A stretch of 64,000 nt of DNA from the NCBI RefSeq assembly GCF_020520425.1, contig NC_079491.1, positions 20,327,449 to 20,391,448 of the forward strand, in the 5' to 3' direction. This stretch comes from Spinacia oleracea (Eukaryota > Streptophyta > Magnoliopsida > Caryophyllales > Amaranthaceae). Made by a program: the position numbers and the translations under genes. Below are positions 25,706-37,570 of the stretch, piece after piece. Within the stretch, counting starts at the first letter, position 1. Every line of letters starts with the position of its first letter. The notes beneath the pieces were generated by a model that was not told where the DNA came from, did not search any database, and worked only from the letters and a program-made list of their open reading frames with translations.

Positions 25706-26400
25706 TGTTATCCCACTTTTTGGACTAACGACATAACCGCACTAACGTTTGATTATGTCGTGTCAACCAGGTTCTGTCGTGTCGCAGGTAAGCATAGTTC
25801 CAGGATGATACGTCCGACGTGGCGTCATATGACGAGGCATAGACGACGAAGGACAGACGACAACGCGCAAGAACGTAGGGACGCGTCATCTCTGGGCAGG
25901 CCAATAAAGATAAGCTAACCTAAAGCCCACGATGGGCAGCGCCGTCATGATAGCAGGAACGAGTCCAAGGCATGCGCGAGAAACGTGGAGTCAGTTGAAG
26001 ACCAAAGAGACGTGCGACAAAGATATCCCTATCTTTGTGGGATTCTCTCAACCAACCAGACCGTTGGAAATTTCCTATAAAAGGACGAAGACGAAGACGA
26101 GCGAAGCACAGAAAAACTCAAGCTCTCATACTCTCAAGCCATAAAAGCATTCAAATCATTCTTGTATTCGTTATTTATATTTTGTTACATTGATTTCTAG
26201 AATAAGATACAAACAATCATATAGGAAACTTAGTGGATTGATAGCCTCATAGCTATCCGCGGTTTTTTACCTTATTCCTGGGTTTTCCGCGTCAACACTT
26301 CTCTGTGTCGTGTCTCTTTTTGTCTTCCTTTATTTAATTATCGCTTAGTTAGTGTCGACCTAAGCCAAAGATCGCCCCTAGACGAAATTTGGCATAAACA
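25706..26400 (+). repeat. 5' LTR of the Tat-type element
   Basis: 695 bp. A TATA box (CTATAAAAGG, 26075-26084) should set the U3/R border. An open frame of 70 codons (25932-26144) recurs in the other LTR, but only because the LTRs are copies. Confidence 0.93.
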
Positions 26401-26423
26401 GTTTGGCGCCGTCTGTGGGGACA
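26401..26423 (+). other. Primer-binding site of the Tat-type element
   Basis: GTTTGGCGCCGTCTGTGGGG directly after the LTR is the TGGCGCC-type primer site common in Tat/Athila elements. I do not assign the tRNA. Confidence 0.75.
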
Positions 26424-26458
26424 TTAACTAGGTTTCACACAAAATCACCCTACACACC

Positions 26459-28863
26459 ATGACTACTGAAGAGATGACGCACGCAGAGATGAAAGCGGCC
26501 TACGAGAAGGCCCAAGCAGAGTTGGCCCAAGAAAGGGCCTCCATTGAAAACCTCCAGAAGGAGCTCGAATCCGTGAAAAGTACCAGGTATCAATCGCGTT
26601 ACAAGCCAGGTGCAAAACCGAAGAAGTTGATATTCGAAATGACTGACGACTCTGAGGACCTGTCCGACGGTGAGGAGCCACATGGGGAAGAAGACGAAGC
26701 AACACCGGACCCCGTCACCAAGCGCCTAAATAAGATGGAAAATCACATGAAGAAGCGATGCTCGTTGATGATGAAGCTGATGACCAAACTGCCGGGGGCA
26801 CCCACGCCCGTGGAAACCGAGCCGACCGACGGGTATGCAGTATCGCCGTTCTGTGAAGCGATCGCTAGGGTGACGGTACCACACCAGCTCCGACTCCCTA
26901 CCTGGACCACCCTGTATGACGGAACGTCTGATCCATACAGACACGTCAACTTCTACAAGCAGCGAATGTGGCAGATCAGCATCCCCTACGACCTGGTCGA
27001 GCCCGTCATGTGCAAATCCTTCGGAGGAACCCTCGACGGAGCAGCCCTGGAACGGCTCATGAACATAACACCTGGATCTATCTTCTGCCTGTCCGACCTC
27101 ATCAACGCCTTCTACCAATAATTCGCCAGCAGTCGCAAGTTGGAGAAACAAACAAGTGACCTCTATCGGTTGGTCCAAGGACCTGCCGAGTCGGTACGCG
27201 ATTATTTTAACCGTTTTAATTGTGAGAAAATTAGTATAAAAAACTGTGATGTCAGGACAGCCATCGAAGCATTCAAGAGAGGTCTCGTCCCCAACTCGGA
27301 GCTGTACCGGGAACTAACCAAATATCCTTGTGCAACCTTCGAAGAAGTCAGATCGAGGGCTACTGCCCAGATGCGGATTGAAGACGACGAGATTACACGA
27401 ATGGTTTCTCAACGACCAGCAGGGGGCAGCAGCGACAGGAGGTCGTACACCCCAAGGAACAACAGCTGAAGACACCAACCATACAACCGCCAGAGTCAGG
27501 TACAAAATGTCAATCAATATGATGATACTAACAGTGTTTACAGGAATGAACGGGTCGTTTATCCCCCCATCTCCGAGTATGGCTTCAACGTCGACATCGG
27601 AGGCGTGGTAAACGCCCTTCAAAGTGTAGGTGGTACCGTCAGATGGCCTAAGAAGAGCGACAAACCAGACTCTACGAAGGACATGAGCAGGTGGTGCGAC
27701 TTCCACCGCGACAATGGCCACACAACCGAGGAATGCATCTCCCTCAAAAAGGAGGTGGCGTATCTATTGAAAAGAGGCCACCTAAAGGACCTACTGAGCG
27801 ACAAAGGAAAGGAGACGTACAACAAGGATAACAGCTCCCAACCCAACCCAGCACCAAGCGGCGACCGACCGGCCCCGCCCACGTTCGAAAAAGTGGTAAA
27901 CGTTATTTCTGGTGGTTCAGATATATGTGGACTAACTTCTTCTGCAGCTAAAAAAATCAACAGGGGCGAATCTGAAGCCGTCAAAGAGGGGCAGACCGAA
28001 GATGAAGTAGCACTCGACAAGTCATTAGCAGCGATGATAATAACCTTCGACGACTCAGACTCAACCGACACAATACAGGAACATCATGACGGGCTAGTCA
28101 TATCGCTCCCAATAGGCAACGCTCTCATCAAAAGGATACTGATCGACAACGGCAGCTCAGCAAACGTATTGTTCCTAGAGGCTCTGCAGGAAATGGGACT
28201 AGACGAAAAGAGTATAATCAGAAGGTCGACAGTCCTAGTAGGATTCAGTGGAGAATCGCTACAAACAGTAGGAGAGATATCGCTGCCTACGTACGCAGAA
28301 GGTGTTAATGTGATGACCAAGTTCAACGTCGTCGACTGCCCATCAGCATACAACGTCATTTTGGGACGACCATGGATCCACAAAATGAAGGCAGTGCCGT
28401 CGACATACCACCAGTCAATCAAGTTCCCAACCAAATGGGGAGTCATGGAAATCAAAGGACAACAAAGGGACGCAAAGAAATGTTATGAAACGGCGCTGAA
28501 ACCATCAAAGTCATCCATCTAGCAATTACAGCCAGGGTCGACGGTAGACGACCCCGACGACCAACAGATCGATGAGATTATACTAGATCAGGCAAAGCCA
28601 GACCAAGTAGTAAGGATCGGAGCGTCGCTGCCTGACAACATCAGAAGTCAGATAGTGTCATTCCTAAGAGAAAACTCGGACTGCTTCGCTTGGTCGCACG
28701 AGGACATGACAGGAATCAGTTCAGAAGTCATCACCCACAAACTCAATGTCGACCCCAACTTCAAACCAGTGAAACATAAACGACGAAAATTCGCACCTGA
28801 GAGAAATAAAATCATAGACGAAGAAATCCAAAAACTGATAGACTCCGGGAAAATCAGAGAATC
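26459..28863 (+). pseudogene. Tat-type gag-protease, interrupted by stops
   Basis: One frame carries gag and protease from the Met at 26459. Stops lie at 27119-27121 (TAA), 27467-27469 (TGA) and 28520-28522 (TAG), all in the same frame with homology continuing after each. Features: an N-terminal coiled-coil-like stretch; the retrotransposon gag core (FGGTLDGAALERLMN, VQGPAESVRDYFNRF); a knuckle-like CDFHRDNGHTTEEC; and an aspartic protease with IDNGSSANVLF in place of the usual DTG/DSG, and ILGRPWIH. The frame then enters the RT N-terminus (NSDCFAWSHEDM) until a one-base frameshift near 28862. Confidence 0.88.
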
Positions 28864-31806
28864 AAGTATCCAGATTGGTTAGCAAATGTCGTCGTCGTCA
28901 GTAAAAAGAACGGAAAGTGGAGAGTCTGTATCGACTTCACAGACATCAACAAAGCATGCCCTAAAGACCCATTCCCGCTGCCGCACATCGACGCCCTGGT
29001 CGACGCCACTACTGGACATGAGCTACTAACATTTATGGACGCCTACTCCGGATACAACCAGATCCTTATGCACCCAGACGACCAGGAGAAAACATCTTTT
29101 GTAACAGACAGAGGAATTTATTGTTATAAAGTCATGCCTTTTGGTCTTAAAAATGCAGGTGCAACGTACCAACGATTGGTCAACAAAATGTTCAAAGACC
29201 AACTTGGAGACACGATGGAGGTCTACATCGACGACATGCTAGTAAAATCAAGGAAGGCCGACGACCATGTCGAACACCTACGACAATCCTTCGACATATT
29301 GAGAAAATACGGTATGAAACTTAACCCAACTAAATGTTCTTTCGGAGTGTCTGCAGGGAAATTCTTAGGTTACATCGTCACCCAAAGAGGAATCGAGGCT
29401 AGCCCCGACCAGGTGCGCGCAATCATCAACATTCAATCCCCCAGGAACATAAAAGAGGTACAACGCTTGACAGGAAGAGTGGCGGCGCTAAATCGTTTTA
29501 TCTCGCGGTCGTCGGACAAGTATCGTCTATTCTACGACGTCTTGCGGAAAAACAAAGGTTTTGACTGGTCCGACGACCACGAAGCAGCCTTGCAAAACCT
29601 GAAAAAATACATGATGTCGCCACCCCTCCTGTCCAAACCCAAAGAAGGCGAAGTCCTACAACTGTACCTAGCCGTCAGCTCCACAGCAGTCAGCGCGGTC
29701 CTGGCCCGAGAAGACGAAACGCAACATCTACCTATTTACTACATAAGTAAGTCGCTACTAGAAGCGGAAACCAGGTATTCCTCCCTCGAAAAACTCGTTT
29801 TAGCACTCGTTACTGCAGCTAGAAAACTAAGGCATTATTTCGAAACTCACCAAATAGTGGTGATGACTAATTATCTAATCAAGTATGTGATGCGTAGACC
29901 AGAACTAACAGGTCGAATGGAGAAATGGACGATGGCGCTAGGAAGCTTCGACATCAAATACCAACCAAGAACGGCGGTGAAATCGCAGGCACTAGCAGAC
30001 TTTGTGGCAGACTTTAGCCCCGACTTGGAGAAAATAGCAGACGACGAAGTCAAACTCATCAATAACGTAGAAGAGATATGGACGCTCTTCGTCGACGGTT
30101 CGTCTAACTTTCGCGGTGCAGGTCTAGGCGTCGTGCTAAAGTCACCACAAGGGGACATGATAGCACAAGCCATACGCTGCGACTTCAAAGCGACAAACAA
30201 CGAAGCAGAATACGAGGCGTTAATCGCCGGACTGACGCTAGCTGAAAAATTGGGGGCAAGCGGACTCAACATCTTTAGCGACTCACAATTAACCGTCAAC
30301 CAGATCAACGGCGACTACGAGGCTAAAGACCTGAAAATGACCTTGTACCTCGAAAAAGCAAAAAAGCTAGCCTCCAAATTCAAACCCCTCTCCATTAAAC
30401 AAGTGCCACGAGACTTGAACACGCAAGCCGACGCCCTTGCCAATCTAGGATCCGCACTCAGAAAGTCACCATTCTCGACCATACCTCTAGTACACCTATT
30501 GTCACCCGCTATTGAAAAAGACATACCACAAGATGCCAGCCTCGTCCTATCAACCACAAACACCGACAGCTGGACCAAGCCCATCCTCGACTACCTAACA
30601 CATGAAACCCTACCCGACGACAAGCTCGAGGCCAGGAAAATACTTTTCAAAGCTTCACGATATGTTATTTTGCAGGGTATATTATTTAAAAGATCAGCGA
30701 ACGGAATGTTGATGCGATGCGCAGAAAAAGCAAAATGGGAAAGACTACAAAAGCAATACCACGAAGGAGAATGTGGCGGACATGAAGGAGGACGAAGCCT
30801 GTCAACCAGAATCAAAAGAAACGGATACTATTGGCCAACGATGCTCAAAGACGCAATGAGGTACGTAGCTAAGTGCGACAAATGTCAACGACACGCAGGT
30901 ATGACACATAAACCATCTGAATTCTTACACCCCACCTTAACTCCGTGGCCTTTCATGAAATGGGGAATGGACATCGTCGGTAAATTACCCGTCGCCCCAG
31001 GACAAAAGTTCTTCATGCTAGCTCTAACAGATTATTTTTCTAAGTGGATAGAAGCAGGTGCGTTCCAACAGGTAAGAGACAAAGAGGTATGTTCGTTCAT
31101 ATGGACTAACATTATATGCAGATTCGGAGTGCCATCAGAAATCATATGCGACAAATGATCCCAATTCATCAGCGACAAGACTAGGGCTTTCTGCAAGACG
31201 TGGAACATTGAGCTAAAGACGTCAACGCCAAGATACCCCCAAGCAAATGGACAGGTGGAATCCAGCAACAAAACAATCATCGCATCGCTAAAAAAGCGGC
31301 TGGACGATAAGAAGGGACGATGGGCAGAAGAGCTTCCATCCATCCTATGGGCCAACAGGACGATGCCTAGGACGGCGACGGGACAGACCCCCTTCTCACT
31401 CGTTTACGGGTGCGAAGCAGTACTACCCCCTGAAGTGACACTGCCCAGTGCACGATATGGACTCATGACGCCAGAGCAGAACGACGTCGAGCTTAGTGAA
31501 AACCTCGACAACACGGAAGACTTCAGAGAAGCAGCGTTGATAAGAATGGCGTCGCAACAACAGATTGTGGCGAAATGCTTCAACAAAAACGTCAAAGTAA
31601 AAGTGTTCAAGGAGGGCGACTGGGTGTTGCGCAAAGTGTTCCAAAACACAAAAGAATTAAACGCAGGTAAACTCGTGCCAGCTTGGGAAGGACCATACTT
31701 GATCGATAAAATCGTCGGAAAGGGGGCATACAGGCTCGTTACTAAAGACGGCAAGTCGGTCCCCCGAAGCTGGAACGCTACACATCTTAAACTCTATCAC
31801 TTTTAA
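28864..31806 (+). pseudogene. Tat-type RT, RNase H and integrase
   Basis: The next frame resumes at YPDWLANVVVVSKKNGKWR. RT motifs: MPFGLKNAGATYQRLVN and YIDDMLVKS (catalytic Asp pair intact). RNase H tethered to RT follows, then a second RNase H-like domain with VDGSSNFRGAGLG, NNEAEYEAL and DSQL. The integrase zinc region has HEGECGGH and CDKCQRH, and the core starts WGMDIVG. A TGA at 31156-31158 interrupts the core just after ICDK, exactly at the second catalytic Asp region; the same frame then continues with PQANGQVESSNK (catalytic Glu) to 31806. Function is lost by the stop, not by loss of sequence. Confidence 0.9.
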
Positions 31807-32327
31807 AATATCCGTCGTAGCCAATTTTATCAGTTGTCGTACCATCGTTTATACCTTCTTCCTTATTTTTTGTCGCTTTATTTGTTTGAAATTGTTACTG
31901 ACTTAGGCATCGGAGGGCCGTTGGCATCCCCAACGGCCAATCCTCCTAGCAACCCATGTTTTCTTTTGCAGAAGATAGCACACGACGCATGACGAAAAAT
32001 GAATCCCAAGTGATTAACAAACGAGCAACCGACGCAGGTACGGTTTTACATACATGTAATGCCACCATTTCAATATTTGTTACCCGTAAAACACATGCCA
32101 CACGACGCACGACAAAAGCTTCAAAACACAAGAGTCACAAAGAACATACAAGTAAGAAAAAGAGAGGAACACACTTATATAGCAAAATACAAATTGCGCG
32201 ACCCCTAAGGCCACGACTTCCGAAATTCAAACACAAAACATTATCCAAACACCTCGCCGCCGCCACCGACGACGAGTAAAAACAAACAAAACACAAAAAC
32301 CAACAGAAATTCAAAAACTACAAACTA
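31807..32327. other. Spacer between integrase and antisense gene
   Basis: 521 bp inside the Tat-type element between two convergent coding regions. It should hold both 3' UTRs. A short open frame (31956-32279) shows no recognisable domain and I do not call it a gene. Confidence 0.5.
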
Positions 32328-34612
32328 TTACATCCCTTCTTCCTGTGTAGAGGCTACGATCTCCTGCTCCGACTCCTGCTCTGGGGGCACGACGACGTCA
32401 GTCACGACTGGCACCTCCACCGACGCCACGTCCAACGCCTCGTCTTGAGAAACGACGACGAGAGCCTCCTCTTCGCGCCCAACAGCTAACACCTCCCCCT
32501 CTTGCTCCAGAACAGGCGCATCCACCACCAACAAGGCAGCGTCCACCTCTGTCGCCTCAGTACTGGCGGTGTCAGCCGTCTTCGCTAACTCTTCCGAATC
32601 CACCACGGGCACCGACAGATCAGCCATGGTACCGCCATTAGCCAGGTAGTCGTCCACCTCCTTCTGACACGGCCAAATGCTAGTCTCCCCAATCAAGCAG
32701 GAGTACATCATTTGCGCCCGCGTCCTCCATATAGCGAGAGCCTCGACGTCCTTCGCCTCCTCCTGCAGGGCGTCGTACAAGCTCCTCAATCCATCTAACT
32801 CCTCCGTCGTCGAGGCCAACTCTCCCTTCACTTTCTCCAGATCTTTAGCCACGTCGGCTAACTGCTTATCCTTACCTTTCAATTGATCACCCTTGGCCTT
32901 AACCACCGCAGCGAGGTCCACGACCTTCTTCTCAGCAGCCTTCCACTTCGCCTCCCACGACACGGCCGCCTTCTTCGCCGTCGCCGCCAGCTGCCTCGCA
33001 TTCGTCACCTCGTCGCACAGCAACGAACATTGCCTACACACAGCCAAGGCAGCCTGCGATGCCTGCGCAAAACCAATGCCAGAACAGATTTACACAACAA
33101 ACATCTTTTGCAAACAAAAAAGAAAAGAAGAAAAAACTAAATAAAACTCACCCGCAGGCTAAGTTCAGCAGCGTCCGACGCGACAGGAAGAGGATCCACC
33201 TCGTGATATCGTCGATACGTCGTAGGCAAGATCAAGCGATCAGCGAAAGGCCATATAACAGACGCCTCTTCATCACCCAAGAAGCCTGGGGGCAAAGTGA
33301 TAACCGTATCCTCGACGGGATTCGTCTCAGCAGGACGCTTCTTGGCCGACGAAACAGACACTTTACCAACGTCGACAGCAGCAGACGACGCCTTGAACGG
33401 CTGCGGGGGCGATGACGAAGCAATCGGTTGAAAGCCTTCGGCTCCTATGACGACAGGCGTCTCAGCCGACGAACCTATCGCAGAAAACCGAGGTACGACC
33501 GTCATACCTTGTCCACCAGAAGTCGAGGACGACCTCAATCGTTTCCTCGCACGCTCCTGAATCTCGCTTTGAGACATCCTCGACACAGGCCTAGACGACA
33601 AAGTGTGCTCTACACCCAATACAAAAGATCAAGGTCAAACACTATCCAAAGCAAAAACAAAAAATATATACAAACCCCAAAATAAACAAACGTCAAATAC
33701 CTGAGTTGTCAGCCATATCGCCTACTTCACCTTCGGCGGACGACGAGTTTGCCACTACCTCTTCAAGCAAATCCAACCTTTTCCGACGACGAGTCAGTTG
33801 ACCTGATTCCTCGTCTATTTCCTCCTCCTCGGCGACGGCGCCTGACCGGTTCACCTCTTGCTCGTCTAAAAACTCCCCGTCGCGACTAAAAGACCTATCC
33901 TCGACAGAATAACCCAAGAATTTCTGATACTTGTCCTCAGAATCAGCGTTCAACTCAGTCAACGACGACGCCTTGACAACTGCAAAACAAAACCAAGTAA
34001 GGCGACGTTCAGTAAAACGACGAGAAACAAAGACAAAACAACACATTTTCCTTCCGTCGTCCATCCCTCGACCAGAAACCGCCCTTTATCTCCCAGAGAA
34101 TCTTTGCCTACGAAGACAAAACGACTCTGCTAACCCCTGTCGTTCACACCTAAACCAACACCTAAGTTCGTCTTCCCCTTCTTCGTGACCAAGGTATACC
34201 TACAACACTTCTGCAGCGCTAGGTCGTAAGTATACATCAAGTCAGACAGGTCAAACGGCGCTCGCCAGTTTGCAGTGACTCCGTGCACCACCGTGAAAAC
34301 CCGCCATATCTGGGGCATCAACTGACCCGGGCTCAAATGGAAAACCTCGATAAAGGATCTAACTAGAGGAGTGAAAGGGAATTTGAAGCCAATTGTGAAC
34401 GGATACTCGTACATAACCACATACCCCTCTGGACAGTCAAAGGCTCCCTCGTCCAGGCCGGGAATCTTCACTTCCGCCGACGGCGGCAAACCAGCAAGTT
34501 CAACAAACGCCGTCGGGTCCACCACAGTAGAATATATCGGGTTAAGGGACTTAACCCGAGTGGATCCCGACTCCCCCTTTCCTCTCACCACAACCGACTT
34601 AGATCTACCCAT
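32328..34612 (-). CDS. Antisense spliced gene of the Tat-type element (gypsy-type transposon protein)
   Basis: Four exons on the strand opposite gag-pol: 34135-34612, 33701-33979, 33152-33609 and 32328-33062. Introns have GT-AG borders (AGGG/GTTAGC...TTTTGCAG/TTGTC; CTCAG/GTATTT...GTGTAG/AGCAC; TGCGG/GTGAGT...GCGCAG/GCATC) and all phases agree, giving 1950 nt and 649 residues. Without splicing the frame stops at each intron. The N-terminus (about 40-150: YPFTIGFKFPFTPLVRSFIE, HLSPGQLMPQIWR) resembles the Pfam 'putative gypsy type transposon' family (Transposase_28). The middle is acidic and Ser-rich with basic clusters. Residues about 405-510 are Lys/Glu/Ala-rich and look like a coiled coil; the C-terminus is acidic, rich in Val and Glu. 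Function is unknown. Such extra antisense ORFs are known in Tat elements. Alternative: a captured host gene. Confidence 0.75.
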
Positions 34613-34918
34613 CTCACTTACAAAAATCTACAAGAAAATCGAAAAAAGAAAGCAAATTTTACCTGAAATCGAGCAAACTCAGTGCGAAAATCGACTTCAC
34701 TTTCTCCCTCTTCTCTCTTCTGCTTTCGGATCTAGAAATTTTTTGAAAAATCTTGGTGTGAAGAACTTTATTGCATGTCGCGAATCGATATTTATTACTC
34801 TGGAATTCCGAACGGTTTGTCCCACGAACTAGGCAGTTGAAGACGGTTTTTTATTTTTTAAATTTGAATTGTTTCTTTCGCTCTGTATGACTCCGCAAAT
34901 TCACAATTGGGGGCAAAC

Positions 34919-35612
34919 TGTTATCCCACTTTTTGGACTAACGACATAACCGCACTAACGTTTGATCATGTCGTGTCAACCAGGTTCTGTCGTGTCGCAG
35001 GTAAGCATAGTTCCAGGAAGATACGTCCGACGTGGCGTCGTATGACGAGGCATAGACGACGAAGGACAGACGACAACGCGCAAGAACGTAGGGACGCGTC
35101 ATCTCTGGGCAGGCCAATAAAGATAAGCTAACCTAAAGCCCACGATGGGCAGCGCCGTCATGATAGCAGGAACGAGTCCAAGGCATGCGCGAGAAACGTG
35201 GAGTCAGTTGAAGACCAAAGAGACGTGCGACAAAGATATCCCTATCTTTGTGGGATTCTCTCAACCAACCAGACCGTTGGAAATTTCCTATAAAAGGACG
35301 AAGACGAAGACGAGCGAAGCACAGAAAAACTCAAGCTCTCATACTCTCAAGCCATAAAAGCATTCAAATCATTCTTGTATTCGTTATTTATATTTTGTTA
35401 CATTGATTTCTAGAATAAGATACAAACAATCATATAGGAAACTTAGTGGATTGATAGCCTCATAGCTATCCGCGGTTTTTTACCTTATTCCTGGGTTTTC
35501 CGCGTCAACACTTCTCTGTGTCGTGTCTCTTTTTGTCTTCCTTTATTTAATTATCGCTTAGTTAGTGTCGACCTAAGCCAAAAATCGCCCCTAGACGAAA
35601 TTTGGCATAAAC
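34919..35612 (+). repeat. 3' LTR of the Tat-type element
   Basis: 694 bp, near-identical to 25706-26400. The antisense gene starts about 300 bp inside it, so its promoter must lie in 34613-34918 or in this LTR read backwards. A TATA-like AATAAATATCG lies on the minus strand near 34790. Confidence 0.93.
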
Positions 35613-35617
35613 AAATA

Positions 35618-36119
35618 CTATGTTTTCTTTATCTTGTAACATTTACCGACTCAATTTAATTATATATTTAGTTGATTACTTCGTACATGTTTCTCTTATA
35701 ATTGTATTTAGTTGTTATACAATGACTACTCTACATTTTCTTTGTATTTGAATTTACTACTATGTTGTATGTATCGAAATTATAATACCTGGAGCAAGAT
35801 TTTAAGTTATTTACAAACAATTTCATAAGAAATAAAAAACCAATTAGGAGTATAAAGTAGATAAAAATAAAAGATTAATTAAAAAAATTAAAAAATAACC
35901 CGGTTCACTATATAAAATATGAACCAACCAAACCGGTTTGGTTTTTGCTACAAAGTCAAAATAGTTTTGGTAAAACTTTAGCTAGTTTGGAAAATAGATT
36001 TTTTTTAAAGTATCCACTTTTCAAAAAGAGATGTTTTATTTTTTATGTATCCACATCTACTTAATTCTATTTCCGACAATCATTATTCATATTATCTTAC
36101 CTCTTTTCCATGATAATAA
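35618..36119. other. AT-rich spacer
   Basis: No gene or clear repeat seen. It contains an imperfect inverted motif around AACCGGTTTGG at about 35935 and A/T runs. Confidence 0.4.
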
Positions 36120-36673
36120 CTAGTATTTTGGCCCGGGCGATGCCCCGGAGTATTATGTGAACAACAATTAATTATTATATTTAATGAAATTATGTAAGAA
36201 TTTTTTCACAAGTTAATTTTTCTGTATTAACATTTATATTGATTTTGCAAAGATAACATATAAAAAGTCATAGCTCAATGGGATAACACTTTAGTGTTGA
36301 AAGTGAAGGTTGCGGGTTCGAATCTTATACAAACCATTTATCTCATTTTTTAAATGAAAGTGGATTGACAACAATGTTGATTTATGGATTGAGGGAGAGC
36401 GCCACGTGGCATGTAAACGTTTATAGAAACGCCTTAATTTTTCTGTATTAACATTTATATTGATTTTGCAAAGACAGCATATAAAAAGTCATAGCTCAAT
36501 TGGATAACACTTTAGTGTTGGGAGTGAAGGTTTCGGGTTTGAATCTTGTTCAAACCATTTATCTCATTTTTTGAATGAAAGTGGATTGATGACATTGTTG
36601 ATTTATGGATTGAGGGAGAGCGCCACGTGGCATGTAAACGTTTATAGAAACGCCTTTTAATATATAGTATAGA
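36120..36673 (-). mobile_element. Helitron-like element 3 with tandem tRNA-like units
   Basis: Read on the minus strand it starts TCTATACTATATATTAAAAG and ends with a GC-rich hairpin (CCGGGGCATCGCCCGGG) and CTAG at 36120. A lies before CTAG and T after the other end, as for elements 1 and 2. Most of its 554 bp is two tandem copies of a 221-bp unit. Confidence 0.65.
36213..36654 (+). repeat. Two tandem 221-bp units with tRNA-like pol III boxes
   Basis: Units 36213-36433 and 36434-36654 are about 90% identical. Each holds an A-box-like TAGCTCAATGGGATAAC (copy 2: TAGCTCAATTGGATAAC) and, 34 bp on, a B-box-like GGTTCGAATCT (copy 2: GGTTTGAATCT). Start of tRNA-like region: 36267 and 36488. The ends cannot pair into an acceptor stem, so these are not tRNA genes; SINE heads or tRNA-derived pol III promoters are likelier. 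Each unit also has CGCCACGTGGC. Confidence 0.7.
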
Positions 36674-36780
36674 TTATATCTATTTTATTGCACTTTGCCC
36701 ATTCTCTTGTTTTTTCCACCTATTTTTTAGGCCCAAATATAACTCATTAGAAAAATAAAACAAAAACAGAGGGAGTATAT

Positions 36781-37276
36781 TAGACCTGCTAAAAATCGAC
36801 CCGATCCGAAAATCGACCCGAACCCGGCCCGAAAATACTGGGTCTTGAACAAGATTTTGTGATCCGCAATCCGATTTTACCCGAATCCGAGCAACCCGAA
36901 AAATGATGGGTCAAAACCCAATCGAACCCGTTTTGGACCCGACCGATTGAAAATGATTGTATTTATAGTAATAAGTGAGATTATGAGACAATTTAAGCTT
37001 AATAAACACGTTGTTTTTACTATTGTTGTGCGTAACATAAACTTGTGTAGAAAAATTTGTTAATTTGTGCCCATATTTTGTATATTTATCACATAAATTA
37101 ATGAAAATATAATGCGCGTTAAAATCTTTCAGCCCATTAAGTTGACCCGAACTCGAAGTTATGTGCCTTGAACAAGCATTTGTAAACCCGAACACGAAAG
37201 TGACCGACCCAATTCAACCCGAACACAAATATTTTTTTTTTATAACCCGATCCGACCGACCCATTTAACAGGTCTA
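36781..37276. mobile_element. hAT-type MITE, copy 1 (left of AP-3 delta gene)
   Basis: A 496-bp element with imperfect inverted ends (TAGACCTGCTAAAAATCGAC and inverse of CCATTTAACAGGTCTA). Flanks GAGTATAT (36773-36780) and GAATATAT (37277-37284) match at 7 of 8 bases, an 8-bp hAT-type TSD. Both end regions are full of CCCGA motifs (ACCCGAACCCG); the middle is AT-rich. Non-coding. A truncated Stowaway end (CAGAGGGAGTA) abuts it at 36767. Confidence 0.8.
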
Positions 37277-37570
37277 GAATATATAGATCGATAAAGTAGA
37301 TTATGTAAAATTCCTCGTTTAATCACGATTCATCGTCAATGTGCCCTCTTCCAAGAGAGTGTCTCAATATTTGGCTCAACATAAAAAAAATAAAAAAATA
37401 AAATAAAATTTAGGTCTCAAAACTTTTGACCATTCTACACTTGATTAAGATTCCTGTCACCACAATTCGCAATCATCATCTTCTAAACTGTCTCAATTCG
37501 GACAATAGAAACCTCCAATTCTCGTTCCATGGATTCCCCAAAATCATAAAACCTCCATCAAAAACCATCA

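Larger units (their letters stand above)
25706..35612 (+). mobile_element. Gypsy (Tat-type) LTR retrotransposon with antisense gene
   Basis: LTRs at 25706-26400 and 34919-35612 (TGTTATCCC...GGCATAAACA) differ at about four positions by eye, roughly 99.4% identity. The TSD AATAC lies at 25701-25705 and 35613-35617. The primer site follows the first LTR and the polypurine tract (GGGGGCAAAC) abuts the second. Order: gag, protease, RT, RNase H, integrase, then about 3.1 kb holding an antisense gene. An RNase H-like domain of the VDGSS type after the RT-linked RNase H, and extra ORFs before the 3' LTR, are traits of the Tat lineage. Four in-frame stops and one frameshift make this copy non-autonomous. 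Confidence 0.93.

Noticed and set aside
25932-26144. 70-codon frame repeated at 35145-35357
   Set aside because: Inside the Tat-type LTR and conserved only through LTR identity. It spans the TATA box and has no domain.
36267-36330. Possible functional tRNA gene
   Set aside because: A and B boxes are present but the 5' and 3' ends cannot pair as an acceptor stem, and the unit is a repeated mobile sequence.
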